A stretch of 64,000 nucleotides of DNA, taken from Buddleja alternifolia. Lineage: Eukaryota > Streptophyta > Magnoliopsida > Lamiales > Scrophulariaceae. The DNA is taken from NCBI GenBank assembly GCA_019426215.1, contig CM033401.1, positions 18,605,134-18,669,133 on the forward strand, read 5' to 3'. Below the pieces are notes generated by a model. That model had not been told where the DNA came from and made no database searches. It was given only the letters and a program-made list of their open reading frames with translations. Made by a program: the position numbers and the translations under genes. The first letter of the stretch is position 1. Every line of letters begins with the position of its first letter. Positions 24,901-36,283 of this stretch are shown piece after piece.

Positions 24901-26154
24901 GACCGAATCAGTCACAACGCTACTACCCATGGGTGTTGTGACTTCTACATAATAGGATAATAATTCAAAATTTTGATGCAATTTTGGTGCGTGATGAGTG
25001 TTAACAAATGAATGTGATGATCCAGGATCAAATAAGACTTTAGCTTGACAACCACAGACAAGAAGCGTACCTTCCACTACATTTGTATCTTCTGGTACCT
25101 CTTGTCCTGCTAGAGCGAATGCTCGAGCGTGAACCTTAGGTCTTCCTACATTTCTCCCAGGTCCAACTTGGTTTCCTGTCTGATTTCCTCCTTGAAATGG
25201 GCCCCGATTATTCCCATGTGGGGCTATAGAAGGACATTGGCTTGCCTTATGTTGGTCACTCCCACATCTGAGACACCTTCCCAATTTATGCCAGCATTGA
25301 GATGGATCATGGGGTCCCTTGTTACAATAAGTGCAGAGTTTTCGGTGTGGTTCTACCGGCTTTGCTTTTCCATTTCCTCCACCATTCCTGTGATTAATTT
25401 TTTGAAACTTCTTTTCTCGCCCATGCATTACGTTCGATGGTGGCGCTCTAAACTTACTACTCTGCCCAGTGTGGAGACCAAGACGTTCAGTCCCTTTTTC
25501 AATTCTAGCAGCTGCCTTTACCACTGCCATGTACGAGTCTAAATCGATTAACAACAATCGATCTTGAAGATCATTTCTGAGTCCCCTCACAAACTTGTAC
25601 AATTTGTCCTCTTCTGTGCTCACTAGATTTGGAGCATACTTAGATAACCGGTGAAATTCAGACTCATATTGGGCTACAGTCAGGCTTCCTTGTTTCAGAT
25701 GATAAAACTCATCCCTTCTGGCCTCTCGAACCACTTGTGGTATGTATTGGTCCTTAAATTCCTGTGTGAAGTTGACCCAAGTTCTTGGGGTGTCATTTCT
25801 GGTCCATTTTTCTTGGACAGTCCTCCACCAGTTTCTGGCTGCAGCTACCAAGCGAAACACCACAAACGTAATTTGTTGATCTTCAGTGTAGTCTAGTGCA
25901 GCAAATAGGCTTTCCATCTTCTCGAGCCAGTCTTCCGCTTTAATATCATCAGGTTCGCCCATAAACTCAGGGGGGTTGAATCTTAAGAAGCGTTCCAGTG
26001 CCCTATCATGAGTCTCTTGCACTGGCGCTTGAGGGCCTTGAGGTTGAGCTTGTGCAGCCTGTTGTTGCATAAATAATAGTATCTGTTGCAAAGCTTGTGC
26101 AGTCATGTTATCCTCCCCAGCTTGTGGGCCTGCACGAGGAACTTCGTGCGGCAA
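21985..26154 (-). pseudogene. Tekay copy 2 gag-pol polyprotein, 5'-truncated, one frame of ~1389 codons
   Basis: This is the longest frame in the window. It has no ATG start: the first codon listed is a TTG inside gag, because about 31 gag codons, the leader and the extra ORF are deleted. Approximate residues: gag 55-205, zinc knuckles 274-310, protease active site 374 (LFDPGSS), RT 560-740 with FIDD near 710, RNase H 800-960, integrase zinc domain 1040-1100 and core 1110-1280. It ends at a premature TAA after FKIL, before the chromodomain. Unlike copy 1 it has no frameshift. The encoded proteins would copy and integrate the element, but the missing start and 5' signals make this copy defective. 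Confidence 0.92.
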
Positions 26155-26167
26155 TGGTACCTCTTGA

Positions 26168-26467
26168 CGGGAACTGTTTAAGACCGCAAGCCCATGCTTG
26201 ACCGGCCGAACCCTGCCCTATCCGTCGCCCGACCTTGGGCCCAACACAACCACGCAAGATGAAACATGTCACAAGAACACCATCACGACAAATGATCATG
26301 ATACAAGAACCAAATGATGGAGTACTTCCACGAATCCATAAAAACTGATGTTTATTTTGAAATCATGGTTGCAAAATATGCATTTGAAACAAGTTTGCAA
26401 TCATGTATGTCACGAATGATTAAATGAAGCGTTTTTGCTCACGAAGGAATATTGAATCGAGCGAATA

Positions 26468-26505
<38 letters not shown>

Positions 26506-27644
26506 AGAATTTCATTAAAAGAATGTTTTCTTGAAATCATTTTCACAAAACCTGCCTGGAAAATTATTCTCGCAAGATATATATATACGACGTGCTCCTT
26601 CCAGTTTTAAAAGACATATAACTATAATTTTGAGAGGCACTCACACTACGTCCAAGCTTATACGGCGTTGTCCTCGTTCGTCTCACCGACAACACCTGCT
26701 AAGCGAAATTATATCAGAAGCTCATTTTCTAACTCGTCTAAAGTCTACCCGGGGTAGTCTATGAGGTCCTAATAACTATACCAACATTCACAACAAGTTA
26801 CCTTAATGAAAACTAAGCTTAATTTCAATCTTCCCCAAAAGGTCGATAAGAGGCATAAAAACAGATTTGTGCAGTTTTAGTGTATGAATTGTTAAAAATC
26901 ACAAACTCAATAATTGTGGGTAAAGTTTTTTCATAAATGTTCTAAATTTGTTAAAAGACCTTAGATAAATTTTTCAAAGGTAAATGGTCACTTAAAATGT
27001 GGCTATTTTACTCAAAACCGAAGTAAAATTGGGTTCAATTTTTTTTTTACTGGGGCAGTATTACTTTAAAATTCATATAAAATCCTAATTTAATCAAATA
27101 AGCCCCAATTTTATACACAACAACCCCAATACATATGATTATCCCCAGTAAAGTTTTGAAATCAAAATGAAGTTTGTAAGAACCCCAAATGATGTCTCAA
27201 ACAAACATTTTGAAATCCCGTAAGGCTTCTGGCAGTCTATACTTAACAATTTCCATAATTCACATTACAACTCCACAAATCTCACAAAATTCCAGACATA
27301 TTTTGGACATGCAGTAACATACACAGTAAAAGTTTTGAACTCAAATAACATTTCCTCATTTCGATATAATTCTTCGAAATCAGTGGCAGATTTAAAGACC
27401 CAACTTACAATTGTCATGCATGTGTGATTTCTTCATTTAAGCCTTTAGGTTAGTTACTATAAATTGTAAATTTAAGCTTAAAACTCATAGATCTACTCTT
27501 CTAATACACATGCAATAACATTTTCAAAGCAAATTTAGCCTCTACCATTACCTACTAATGTAAGATCAAGGAATTACAAGTTACCTTTAATGCTACCAAC
27601 AAGTGTGAAGATGGTTGAGGTTGAAACTAATATACTAATTTGTA

Positions 27645-27685
<41 letters not shown>

Positions 27686-27779
27686 TGAATGGAAGGATGA
27701 AGAGAGGTTGACGATGATGAAAATGGAGAAAGAGAGTTGAAGAGGTATTTTCTTGTAAGGAAAATGATGAAGTTGTGGC

Positions 27780-27832
<53 letters not shown>

Positions 27833-27880
27833 ATGGTGTGATGGTGGGGTGGTCGGTCAAGCCCACTTTCCACCCCTTTA

Positions 27881-27915
<35 letters not shown>

Positions 27916-28065
27916 TAGAGTGAAATGAAAGTGGAGTACTAGATCCTTTAATTTACCTAAGATGTATAATCTAATATCTCCCTTGAACATATGTCTAAGA
28001 TCCTAGGTCATGTCCTAATGCTTTAGATAGAAACTAGTCGACTAAAAAAAAACTCGGGTATCACA
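26168..28065 (-). repeat. LTR C (5' LTR of copy 2), truncated on its internal side
   Basis: Only 1898 bp of about 2757 remain. The outer end (TGTGATACCC on the minus strand) is intact and followed by the CTTTA duplication. The inner end is fused to gag at CGG (26168-26170), a triplet present at both parent positions (GACGG in gag, AGCGG in the LTR). T-run and (TA)n tracts are at about 26466-26505, 27646-27682 and 27784-27830. Confidence 0.92.
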
Positions 28066-28070
28066 CTTTA
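28066..28070. repeat. 5-bp target-site duplication (CTTTA), right copy
   Basis: Matches 10294-10298. With the flanking LTR remnant it restores the order CTCTTTAGGTT seen in the uninterrupted LTR near 50723. Confidence 0.9.
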
Positions 28071-28544
28071 GGTTTGTTTCGTTTGGCAATGAGAGGAATC
28101 CAAAGGAAGTGGGTAACACCTAGCATCAATATCTAGTGATGCTAGTCAACGAGTGAAAAACCCATGTGACGAAATTGATGCTAGTTATGTTCAAGCACAT
28201 TGATCTTCTTCAATGTCCTCATGGTGTTAGCTCCCACTAAGATCCATACTTATCGCCATTGGAGCTCTTACCATTAAGTCGTAAGTAATTCTCAACGCCC
28301 TATTGAGATTACATAACTTGCGAACTATATTTAGTATGCAAGCATTTAACTTTTCCAGTGTTGTTCCATTATCACATACAGAATGAAATTGGGCCTTCAG
28401 TTAATTACATATTTATACCAATTCTATAAAACAAGTAATAACCAAATATGCCTTTATGTATAGGTTTTAATTAATAATATGATTACACTGTTTTATGCCT
28501 TATTACAATCTATCCTCCTAGCATTCGAGGGTATATTCCTAACA
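28071..28544 (-). repeat. Copia-type LTR remnant, right piece
   Basis: Continues the LTR split at 10298. It ends ATATTCCTAACA at 28533-28544, parallel to the LTR end ATTAACCTAACA at 51639. On the minus strand it therefore begins TGTTAGGAATAT. The shared part GCATTCGAGGGTAT resembles GCATTTGAGGACAT of the other copia LTRs. It is clearly more diverged than the other copies. Confidence 0.6.
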
Positions 28545-28694
28545 GATGAGGATCCCACATCCACCCCGACGGGGATGCGGTCTTGATTGCTTTGTATGCT
28601 ACCTTTTTAGGTTTTTTTTTCTTTTCTTTCTTTTTGGTTTTTTCTCAAGTTTATAGTTAGGTTGTTTTTGTGTTTTTTATGTTGTTTCTGATAG
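28545..28694. other. Unassigned 150-bp segment, T-rich
   Basis: Between the LTR remnant and the 5' LTR of copia-2. It starts GATGAGGATCCCACATCC, has a pyrimidine tract around 28610-28650 and ends TTCTGATAG. No gene or element end is recognised. GATAG before TGTTAGG occurs also before the 3' LTR at 45862. Confidence 0.4.
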
Positions 28695-28999
28695 TGTTAG
28701 GTGCCCAGTGAGCCAATTGTTTTGAGCGCTGCCAACTTAAATGTAACACTATGGCAGTCTTGTTTTCAATATATTAAAATTTTATTTATGGTATGCTTCT
28801 TTATTGTTATAACTATTTTTAGTATAGATAAAGATCTCATGGATTATATATGGTTAGGGGAGCAGTCAGGAAAAACATATGGAATGCTCTCAAAGACTGT
28901 AATCTTAAATATTGTTCCAAGTCATAGAGGCTGTGAGATGTGGCATATCACTCGCCTCGTCAAGACTTGTTCATGCATGTAATTCTTCCAAGAGGTCGA
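28695..28999 (+). repeat. 5' LTR of copia-2, first piece
   Basis: Begins TGTTAGGTGCCCAGTGAGCC and matches 45862 onward (TGTTAGGTGCCTGGTAAGCC). It is interrupted by copia-1 at 29000, and the last five bases GTCGA are the target duplication. Confidence 0.85.
28995..28999. repeat. Target-site duplication GTCGA of copia-1, left copy
   Basis: Five bases directly before the 5' LTR, identical to 37889-37893 after the 3' LTR. The pre-insertion sequence is visible at 46151 (AGAGGTCGACGCG). Confidence 0.92.
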
Positions 29000-30616
29000 T
29001 GTTAGGTTAATGCCCTCAAATGCCACTAGAGGATTAGTAAATGATAGAACATTATCGATTTGTAATTGTTTATTAAATCAATCAATAAAAGGCATTTTAG
29101 TTGTTTATATTCATATTGGCATTTATATATTGTAATCATCTATAAGTCCATGGACACTAGAGGAGTCTGAAACTTGTGTACTAAAATAGTCTGCAAGGCA
29201 AAGATTTTTAATTCGGCGTTGAAAATCATGAAGACTTGTATGATATGAGTTTTGACGAGAAAGATGCCCGTCAATCACTAGGAAGTAGTGAAGAACTCAT
29301 AGCATAGGTACACTGATGGAGATAGTGGCACTCAGACATGACTCGCATCGATTCTGTCACATGAGTTTTCACTCTTTAACAGTCAATGACAAAATTGATT
29401 AAATCGTAATAGGTGTGTTCGAACTTTAGAATTGAGGAATCGAGTTGAAGATATACTTTGTGACATTAGGTTCGTCATTAGAGTAGTTAGACCCAATTCA
29501 CACGTTGGTGGGGTCAACCTCGAACTGCAATCTAATGGGCAAGTAGTATTCTTAACTGATATCCAAGAAAGGATCCGTTCCCTCGCAAGTGAACGAGAAA
29601 TTATCCTATGCATTTATAAGTAAGTTAGATCCTAAAGTCTTTGGCTAAAGCATTCATCGATCTGAGCTTATTATAAATATAGCATAGTGTTAAGTTAGTG
29701 AGTTTGACCAAAACCATGACTTTCACTTAATTGGCATAAGGAAACGAAGAGTTTGTATTGACACGATATTTACAAATGGAAAGGTATAAATGATCTAATC
29801 ATTTCATCTTATTTGGGTTAAAATATGAACCACTTGACTGGCTAGGTGAGATTCATATTCAACGGAATCCTCCAATGCAAAATATAGGTGAACCTAAAGA
29901 GTCACGCTTAAAAAGAAAAAATTAATGAAAAGTGGAATATTTCTTGTGGGAATATTTTAAGTATTGGATACTTAAAATTAAATAAATAGAATTAATTATT
30001 TGGAAGAATAAGTTAATTTATTTATGATTTAATTAATATAATATTTCTTGGACAAATAAAATTAATTAAATGAGTTATCTATTATTTAATTGAATTAATT
30101 AATTGGATTAAGTTAATTAATTAAATATTAGATTTAACTAAGGACAAAATTGATACACCATGTGGCATACTAAACCCAAGAGGGGCGGCCATAAGGGGTT
30201 TTAATGGGCTTAGTTTGAGTCCAAGACAATAACTTAAGTGATATAAATATCACATTAATTATAAGTCTAGGTCATAAGTTGCATTACAAGAAAAAGAATC
30301 CCTCTCCCTCACTCTTACCTAGCCGTTGGTTTCCATACCAAAGGAGGAGGAAGATTTCATCAAGTTTTTCCGGCGAGACGATTTAGAGGCAGAATACTTG
30401 GACTGCTCGGATCAAGATTTATTCATTTGGAGATTTTTCATGAAGAATTGAAGAGTTCAAATTCGTGGAAATAATCAACCACTTCACTACAACGGATAAT
30501 GTGATTTTACCTTATTATACATACATGTGATTTAACCCCGAGATTGACCCTGCGAAGAAAAAATCCAAAATTTTTAAATGCCATTTTCCGCTGTGTTTGG
30601 TTAATTTTCCCCAACA
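29000..30616 (+). repeat. 5' LTR of copia-1
   Basis: TGTTAGGTTAATGCCC...TTTTCCCCAACA, 1617 bp with TG...CA ends. Its relative in the opposite direction is at 49996-51639. The middle is AT-rich with TTAATTAATT phrases. ORFs in it are not genes. Confidence 0.9.
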
Positions 30617-30617
30617 G

Positions 30618-30630
30618 TGGTATCAGAGCC
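30618..30630 (+). other. Primer-binding site of copia-1 (initiator tRNA-Met)
   Basis: TGGTATCAGAGCC follows the LTR after a single G. This is the standard initiator-Met primer site of copia elements. Confidence 0.92.
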
Positions 30631-32342
30631 AAATTGTGGGGTTCGACGTATGTAAATTATGTGTAATTATGTGTTGAAGAAGCATGTTTTACAGTTTTTT
30701 ATCGATGCATGATTAGATCTATGGATTTCGCGTAATTCGTGTTCTTGAGAAATTTATTTATTTTCGTTCATTAGAAACTAATAAAAATTAGATTTTATGT
30801 AATTTTGATGTGATGGATTTAAAAATTTGCAAATTACAGGTTCGACATGTTGCCGTGCCGGCGACGGAATGCCCGCAGCAAAGACGCCGGCGTTGAAGCC
30901 TACACACGCACAACACGTGAATGTGCTGCTCTTGCGCAGCCCATATGTAATTTGGGCTCGCGCAGTGTTTTAACACATGGGTTTTTGCAAACCCGACCCG
31001 GGTGAATCATTATTATTTAGTTTTGGTTAAAATGAGATTTTAATGCAAAATAAATAATATTAATTATTCAATTATGCTAATTTTATTTCCATCTAATCTA
31101 ATGTTCATTAAAGTTAGAATTTGAATTAAATTGGATTTCTTCTATTGTGAAATTAATTTAATGAACTTGGAATTTAATTTTTTATTAAAATTATATTTTA
31201 TTAGAAAATTAATTGGAGTTCAATTAAATTGAATTGTTAAATAGAATTAAATAAATTATTTCCTCAAGAATATGAAAAACAATGATTAAATTTAGAATTT
31301 AACTAGACATTAACATATATGATTTTGGTGTGTTATGTGGAAAATATCCTGTTTGACATGATATGTGATGGGAGACATGATTCATGGACTTAGGCTCGTT
31401 TTTTAGATTGTATTTCTTTTTGATGGGTTGTAAAGGCCAATTTGAGCCTATTTTTATTTTCTTTCTAGATAAATTTTGTATAGGTGAAAAATATTGAAAT
31501 GTAATAGTTAGAAATAGAATAGGCCCAGAGGAGCTTTGGAAGCTTTAGTATAGTTTCTTTTTTATTTTATGATTGAAACATTGGCTTGTTTCAATCTAGA
31601 AAATATAGTCTATGAATCGTGTGTTGTTAGCTTTCTAGGATTGCTAATTATTTATTTTAATCCATGTTTATATGCACGATATGAAATGGGTTAATGTGCA
31701 AAGTGAGACCTAATAAATAATTTAAATTCTTCCGTGTGAAAAATATTAAGTTAGTAAAGGGTACTAGGTATCCTGTCCTCCACTGAACTTAGGAGAAGTT
31801 AAAATGATATTTAATATATAAATCATCCCTAAGCAATGGGAGAATCATATATTGAAATATATTTTATGTTTTTCCTAAGTGCATGAAATGCCATTGGTCG
31901 AAAACAAATTTCACCCCAAATACCAGCAAAAGGTTGCAAGATGAAATTCAATTGTTAGAATAATAGATAGTCAATGGGTTGAACTTAGATTATTTATAAA
32001 TCAATATGATCGTTAAAAGGTTGAGATTTGATGAATAATGGACAAAGGGACTAAATCATCCACATGATGGGTTGATGTTGGACATCACTTTAATAGATTG
32101 ATTAGGTTAAATACCAACAAAAGGTTGCAACCTATTAATCTAGTTAAAGAACTCAATCACCACTACGAAGCCTTCCAACGATGACTTCCGAATTCCACAA
32201 TGGGAGTGTGGATTTTCAAAAAATGTAGTGGGAACCAAGTTTATTTTAAAAGTCCTTAATTTAAACTTGGAACAACAATTACATTAGAATCTAATAAATT
32301 TTTTTACTTTTTATGCAGTTATTTCTTATTATCTCTCTCAAT
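30631..32342 (+). other. Leader of copia-1 with GC-rich hairpin islet
   Basis: About 1.7 kb of non-coding sequence between primer site and gag. A GC-rich islet at about 30840-30970 stands out in AT-rich DNA and includes a hairpin, TGCGCAGCCCA pairing with TGGGCTCGCGCA (30932-30964). Two related phrases (ACCAGCAAAAGGTTGCAA near 31922 and ACCAACAAAAGGTTGCAA near 32113) are a short repeat. No gene is seen. Confidence 0.65.
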
Positions 32343-33204
32343 ATGACTATCAACCCCCTATCTGTACTACTTGAAAAGAATATTTTGACTGGTCCTAACT
32401 ATGTGGACTGAGTCCAAAACTTGAGGATAGTCCTCAATATGGAGTCACTGGGGAATGTATTGGATGCTGATATCCCAACCGCGTCCGTAACGACACGTGC
32501 TAATGAGGATGAAGTTGCGACTCATGAAAAATGGGTCAAAGACGACGTTCGGATTCGTAGGTACATGCTGGGCTCAATGACAAATGAGCTGCAGAGGTCC
32601 CACGACAAAATGGTCTCGGGGAGGGCTATTTTGGCACACCTGGTAGAGCTCTATGGTGAGCATAGTTGCACTGCTCGATATGAGATATCAAAAGAGATCT
32701 TTGGAGCGAAGATGAAGGAAGGAGAAAAGGTTGGGGACCATGTTCTAAAACTGATTTAAAAAATAAAGAGGTTAGAGGCCCTCGATTTCAACATGGACCC
32801 ATGACTTCGAACTAACCTTAGCTTGCAGTCACTTCCAGACTCCTTTTCTCAATATGTAATGAACTTCAACTGTAACGAGATAGAATGCAAGTTGGCTGGG
32901 TTGATGAACAAGCTTAATACTGCACAATCTCAAATGAAGCCAAAGGAAAAAGAGGCGACCTTGGTCATCACTTCTAAGCCCAAAAGCAAGAAGAAGAAGA
33001 AAACTAAGAAAGCTACTGGCACTCCGGGTCCACAAGTTAAGATTGACAAAGGAAAGGGCAAAACTCATAAAGTGATTAAGAGCAAAGGACTAAAGAAAAC
33101 GGATAGGTGCTTTCACTGCGGTGAGCTAGGCCACCGGAGGAAAGAGTGTCCAAACTTTGGCAAAGGTGCACCAGGTATGAAACTTTTTGTTTTAGAAACT
33201 AACT
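32343..33204 (+). pseudogene. Copia-1 gag with zinc knuckle
   Basis: The ATG at 32343 gives MTINPLSVLLEKNILTGPNY, then an in-frame TGA (32409) where the family has Trp. The body (YMLGSMTNELQRSHDKM, ISKEIFGAKMKEGEKV) is a UBN2-type gag. A TAA at 32757 and another stop near 32802 precede the next part (LQSLPDSFSQYVMNFNCNEI), a Lys-rich linker and a CX2CX4HX4C knuckle (CFHCGELGHRRKEC, about 33109-33150). It would have formed the particle and bound RNA. Confidence 0.85.
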
Positions 33205-34414
33205 GTTCTATGACTGTATTTTCCTCTACGTGGATACTTGATTCTGGAGATAATGCTCACGTTTGTGTAATAATCATGATCTGCAGCGAAGTAGGAAGCT
33301 GGAGCATGGGGAGGTGCTGATCAGTGTTGGCAGCGAGCAGAGTGTCGTAACTTCTCCCATTGGATCAAATTCTTTATGTTTATCATCTGCACATATTTTA
33401 AATTTAGAGGATATTTTGGTTTTGCCCAACGGGTTTAAAAACATTATTTCAATTCCTATTTTGGTTAGGAACGATTATGCTTTTAATTTCATTGACAGTA
33501 TTTGCAGCATTTTATTTCATAATAATATTGTTGGCATTGCTACTTTAGTCAATGGCCTCTATTACTTAAACATGCAAAATGAGTGTGTTGCGAATATTAT
33601 CCTAAAGAAGCGTGGTAGGCAAAGTGCTAACCTAAGCTTAAAGTGTCATCTAAGACTAGATTATGTCGGCGAGAAAAAGATACACAAGATGGAGAAAGAT
33701 GGGTTAATCGACCCATTGAGATTGGATCCCTATCCAACTTGTGAATCTTGCCACAAAGGCAAAATGACTAGATCACCCTTCACCGGGACTTTTGAAAGAG
33801 CCACTCAAGTAGTAGAACTTGTGCACACCGACGTTTGCGTACCATTTGGAGAAATGGCTAGTGGAGGTTTCCACTATTTCATTACTTTCACTGATGACCA
33901 TTCAAGGTATGGTCTAGTGTATTTAATGAATTATAAGCCTGAATCATTTGATAAGTTCAAAGAATTCAAGGCCTTGGTGGAAAAACAGACTGTGCATCGC
34001 ATAAAAGCACTACGGTCGGATCGTGGAGGTGAATATATGAGTGACGAGCTTGATGAGTTCGTAAAGGAACATGGGATAATATTGCAACTCACACCACCAG
34101 CAACTCCATAGTTGAATGGGGTAGCAGAACATAGGAATCGAACACTATTGGATATGGTTCGATCTATGCTCAGCTACACTGACTTACCCATCTCTTTGTG
34201 GGGACATGCACTCCTTAAAGCTGTTTGTATCTTGAATAGATGTCCTTCCAAATCCGTTCCTAAGACACCATATGCGATATGGAGAAATAGAAAACCAAAC
34301 CTTAAGTACATTAGGGTTTGGGGATGCCCTGCCTACATCGAGAAGACTAAGGCAGAGAAATTGGAAGCTAGGTCCCTTAAAGGATCATTGTTGCACGGGA
34401 AGCGCACTTTCTAG
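33205..34414 (+). pseudogene. Copia-1 protease remnant and integrase
   Basis: The protease begins WILDSGDNAHVC (D-S-G near 33240) and then shifts frame. The next frame (33263-34111) holds the pre-integrase domain (LNLEDILVLPNGFKNIISIP, CESCHKGKM) and the integrase core with HTDV and RSDRGGEY. The zinc-region His seen in copia-3 (RLGHAGEQKIHK) is Tyr here (RLDYVGEKKIHK). A TAG at 34109-34111 stands where the family has Gln before LNGVAE, the catalytic Glu motif. The rest (34112-34414) includes [17 protein letters not shown] and RVWGCPAY. Confidence 0.87.
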
Positions 34415-35380
34415 AAGATGATTTCATTCTAGAAGATTGTGCAGGTAGGAAAAGTGCTCTTGATGAAGAAGATGAAACACATAGGGAGAAGACTATTCAA
34501 GAAACATACACTACACCTGAAGAAACACAACTAACGTTACGAAGATTTGGTAGAGTACCACATCAACCTGCTAGGTACTATGGGTCTCTGCTATAAGAGG
34601 AACTGGGTGTGCACACTATAGCTGTGGGAGTCCAAGGGGACGACCCTTCTACTTATGATCAAGCGATAATGGACATTGACTCTGCAAAGTGGCAAGAATC
34701 TATGCAGGCAGAGATAGACTCGATGTATTCCAACCATGTCTGGACTCTAGTAGATCGTCCTGATGGCATTGCACCTATAGGTTGCAAGTGGATCTACAAG
34801 AGGACGATAGGCCTGGACGGAAACATTGACACATACAAGGCAAGACTTTTAGCAAAAGGTTATAGTCAAAAGGAAGGAATTGACTACCAAGAGATCTTTT
34901 CACCTTTGGCAATGATTCTGCTCGCAATAGCTGCACACTTAGACTATGAGATATGGCAGATGGATGTAAAGACTACTTTTCTAAATGGATTCCTCGAGAA
35001 GGATATCTATATGAAGCAGCCTAAAGGCTTTGCATCTGGGTCTGATATCTATAAGGTGTGCAAAGTTAAGAGATCCATTTATGGACTTAAGCAAGCCTCT
35101 AGGAGTTGGAATCTACATTTTGACGAAGCTGTCAAGGGATTTGACTTTGTCAAAAACGAAGATTAACCTTGTTTTTACAAGAAGGTTAGTGGGAGTAAAA
35201 TCACTTTTCTTGTCTTATATGTGGATGACATCCTACTCATAGGAAATGATGTAGGAATGCTCACATCAGTCAAAGCAGATCTTGTGGAACAGGATTTGAT
35301 TCTGCAAGCGGTTCGGTACGAACGAAGAAATTTCCCGTTTCCTGAAATATTTCCTTTGAGCAAGTCTCCTTTTCCATGAA
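34415..35380 (+). pseudogene. Copia-1 reverse transcriptase
   Basis: The linker (34415-34608) has a stop near 34594. The RT runs from DIDSAKWQESMQAEIDSM through GCKWIYKRTIGLDG, KARLLAKGYSQKEGIDY, MDVKTTFLNG and YGLKQASRSWN. About six residues are missing between FSPLAM and ILLAIAA. A stop at 35164 precedes the catalytic LYVDDILLIGND in another frame (35215-35250). About 75 bases at 35285-35358 interrupt the sequence between KADL and the QFSMKDLG-like region, with no match in copia-2. Confidence 0.85.
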
Positions 35381-36245
35381 AGACTTGGGAAAGGCGACCT
35401 ATATTTTAGAGATTCGTATCTACAGAGATAGAACAAACAGAATGATAGGACTTTCCCAAGCCTTTTACTTGGAGAAGGTACTAAAGAGATTTAGGATGGA
35501 AGACTCTAAGAAAGGTTTCTTGCCCCAGAGACACAAGTTGAGCCTTTCAAAGTCTATATCTCCTCAAAGTGAGGAAGATAGGAAAGAAATGAGTACGGTG
35601 CCTTATGCGTTTGCAGTGGGTAGTCTGATATACGCCATGTTATGTACACGACCAGACATTGCCTACGCGGTAAGCGTGGTAAGACATTTTCAGGCTAACA
35701 CGAGAAGAGAACATTGGATTGCTGTAAAAAAATATCCTAGAGTATCTGAAGAGAACTAAGGATATGGTCCTAATGTATGGACATGGAGATTTGAAAGTGG
35801 ATGGATACACTGACTCAGATTCTAAATCTGATGTAGATGATCGGAAAATCCACTTTGGGGTTTATATTCACGCTCAATGGTGGAGCGGTGACTTGGAAAA
35901 GTTCCAAGCAAAGCACAAACGTAGATTCCACCACTGAATCAGAATACATAGCAGCTTCAGAGGCTGCTAAAGAGGGTGTTTGGATTAGGAAGTTTATTGG
36001 CGAATTTCAAGTGGTCCCTAGTGTAGAGCTTCCATTGCCACTTCATTGTGACAATAACGGGGCTATTGCACAAGCAAAGAAACCAAGGTCTCACAACAAA
36101 TCCAAACACATAGAGAGGATATCACATAATAAGGGAAATCGTTGGAAGAGGCAAAATAGCTGTTCAGAGAGTAAATTCAGCTGACCCATTGACCAAGTCT
36201 TGACACATGCAATGCTGGATCGATATCTTGAGATGATGGGTATTA
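35376..36245 (+). pseudogene. Copia-1 RNase H and pol C-terminus
   Basis: MKDLGKATYILEIRIYRD leads into the RT thumb and RNase H: VGSLIYAMLCTRPDIAYAV, the YTDSDSK Asp region in a shifted frame, WKSSKQSTNVDSTTESEYIA (catalytic Glu) and LHCDNNGAIAQAK (catalytic Asp). Frameshifts near 35733, 35830 and 36115 break it. The tail ends near LLEMMGIRYHSD at about 36240, just before the polypurine region (GAGAGAGATTA) and the 3' LTR. Confidence 0.85.
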
Positions 36246-36283
36246 GATACCATAGTGATTGACATTGAGTACAAGAGAGAGAT

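Larger units (their letters stand above)
10299..28065 (-). mobile_element. Tekay/Del-type chromovirus (Ty3/gypsy) array: LTR-internal-LTR-internal-truncated LTR
   Basis: The order from left to right is LTR A (10299-13054), internal copy 1 (13055-18885), LTR B (18886-21643), internal copy 2 (21644-26167) and LTR C (26168-28065, truncated). All parts point to the minus strand. Gag, two zinc knuckles, protease, reverse transcriptase, RNase H, integrase and a C-terminal chromodomain are recognisable, and LTRs of about 2.75 kb suit the Tekay clade. Target duplications CTTTA lie only at the two outer ends. Copy 2 lost the leader, the upstream ORF and the gag start by a deletion into its LTR. The copies are nearly identical, so the duplication is recent. 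Confidence 0.93.
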
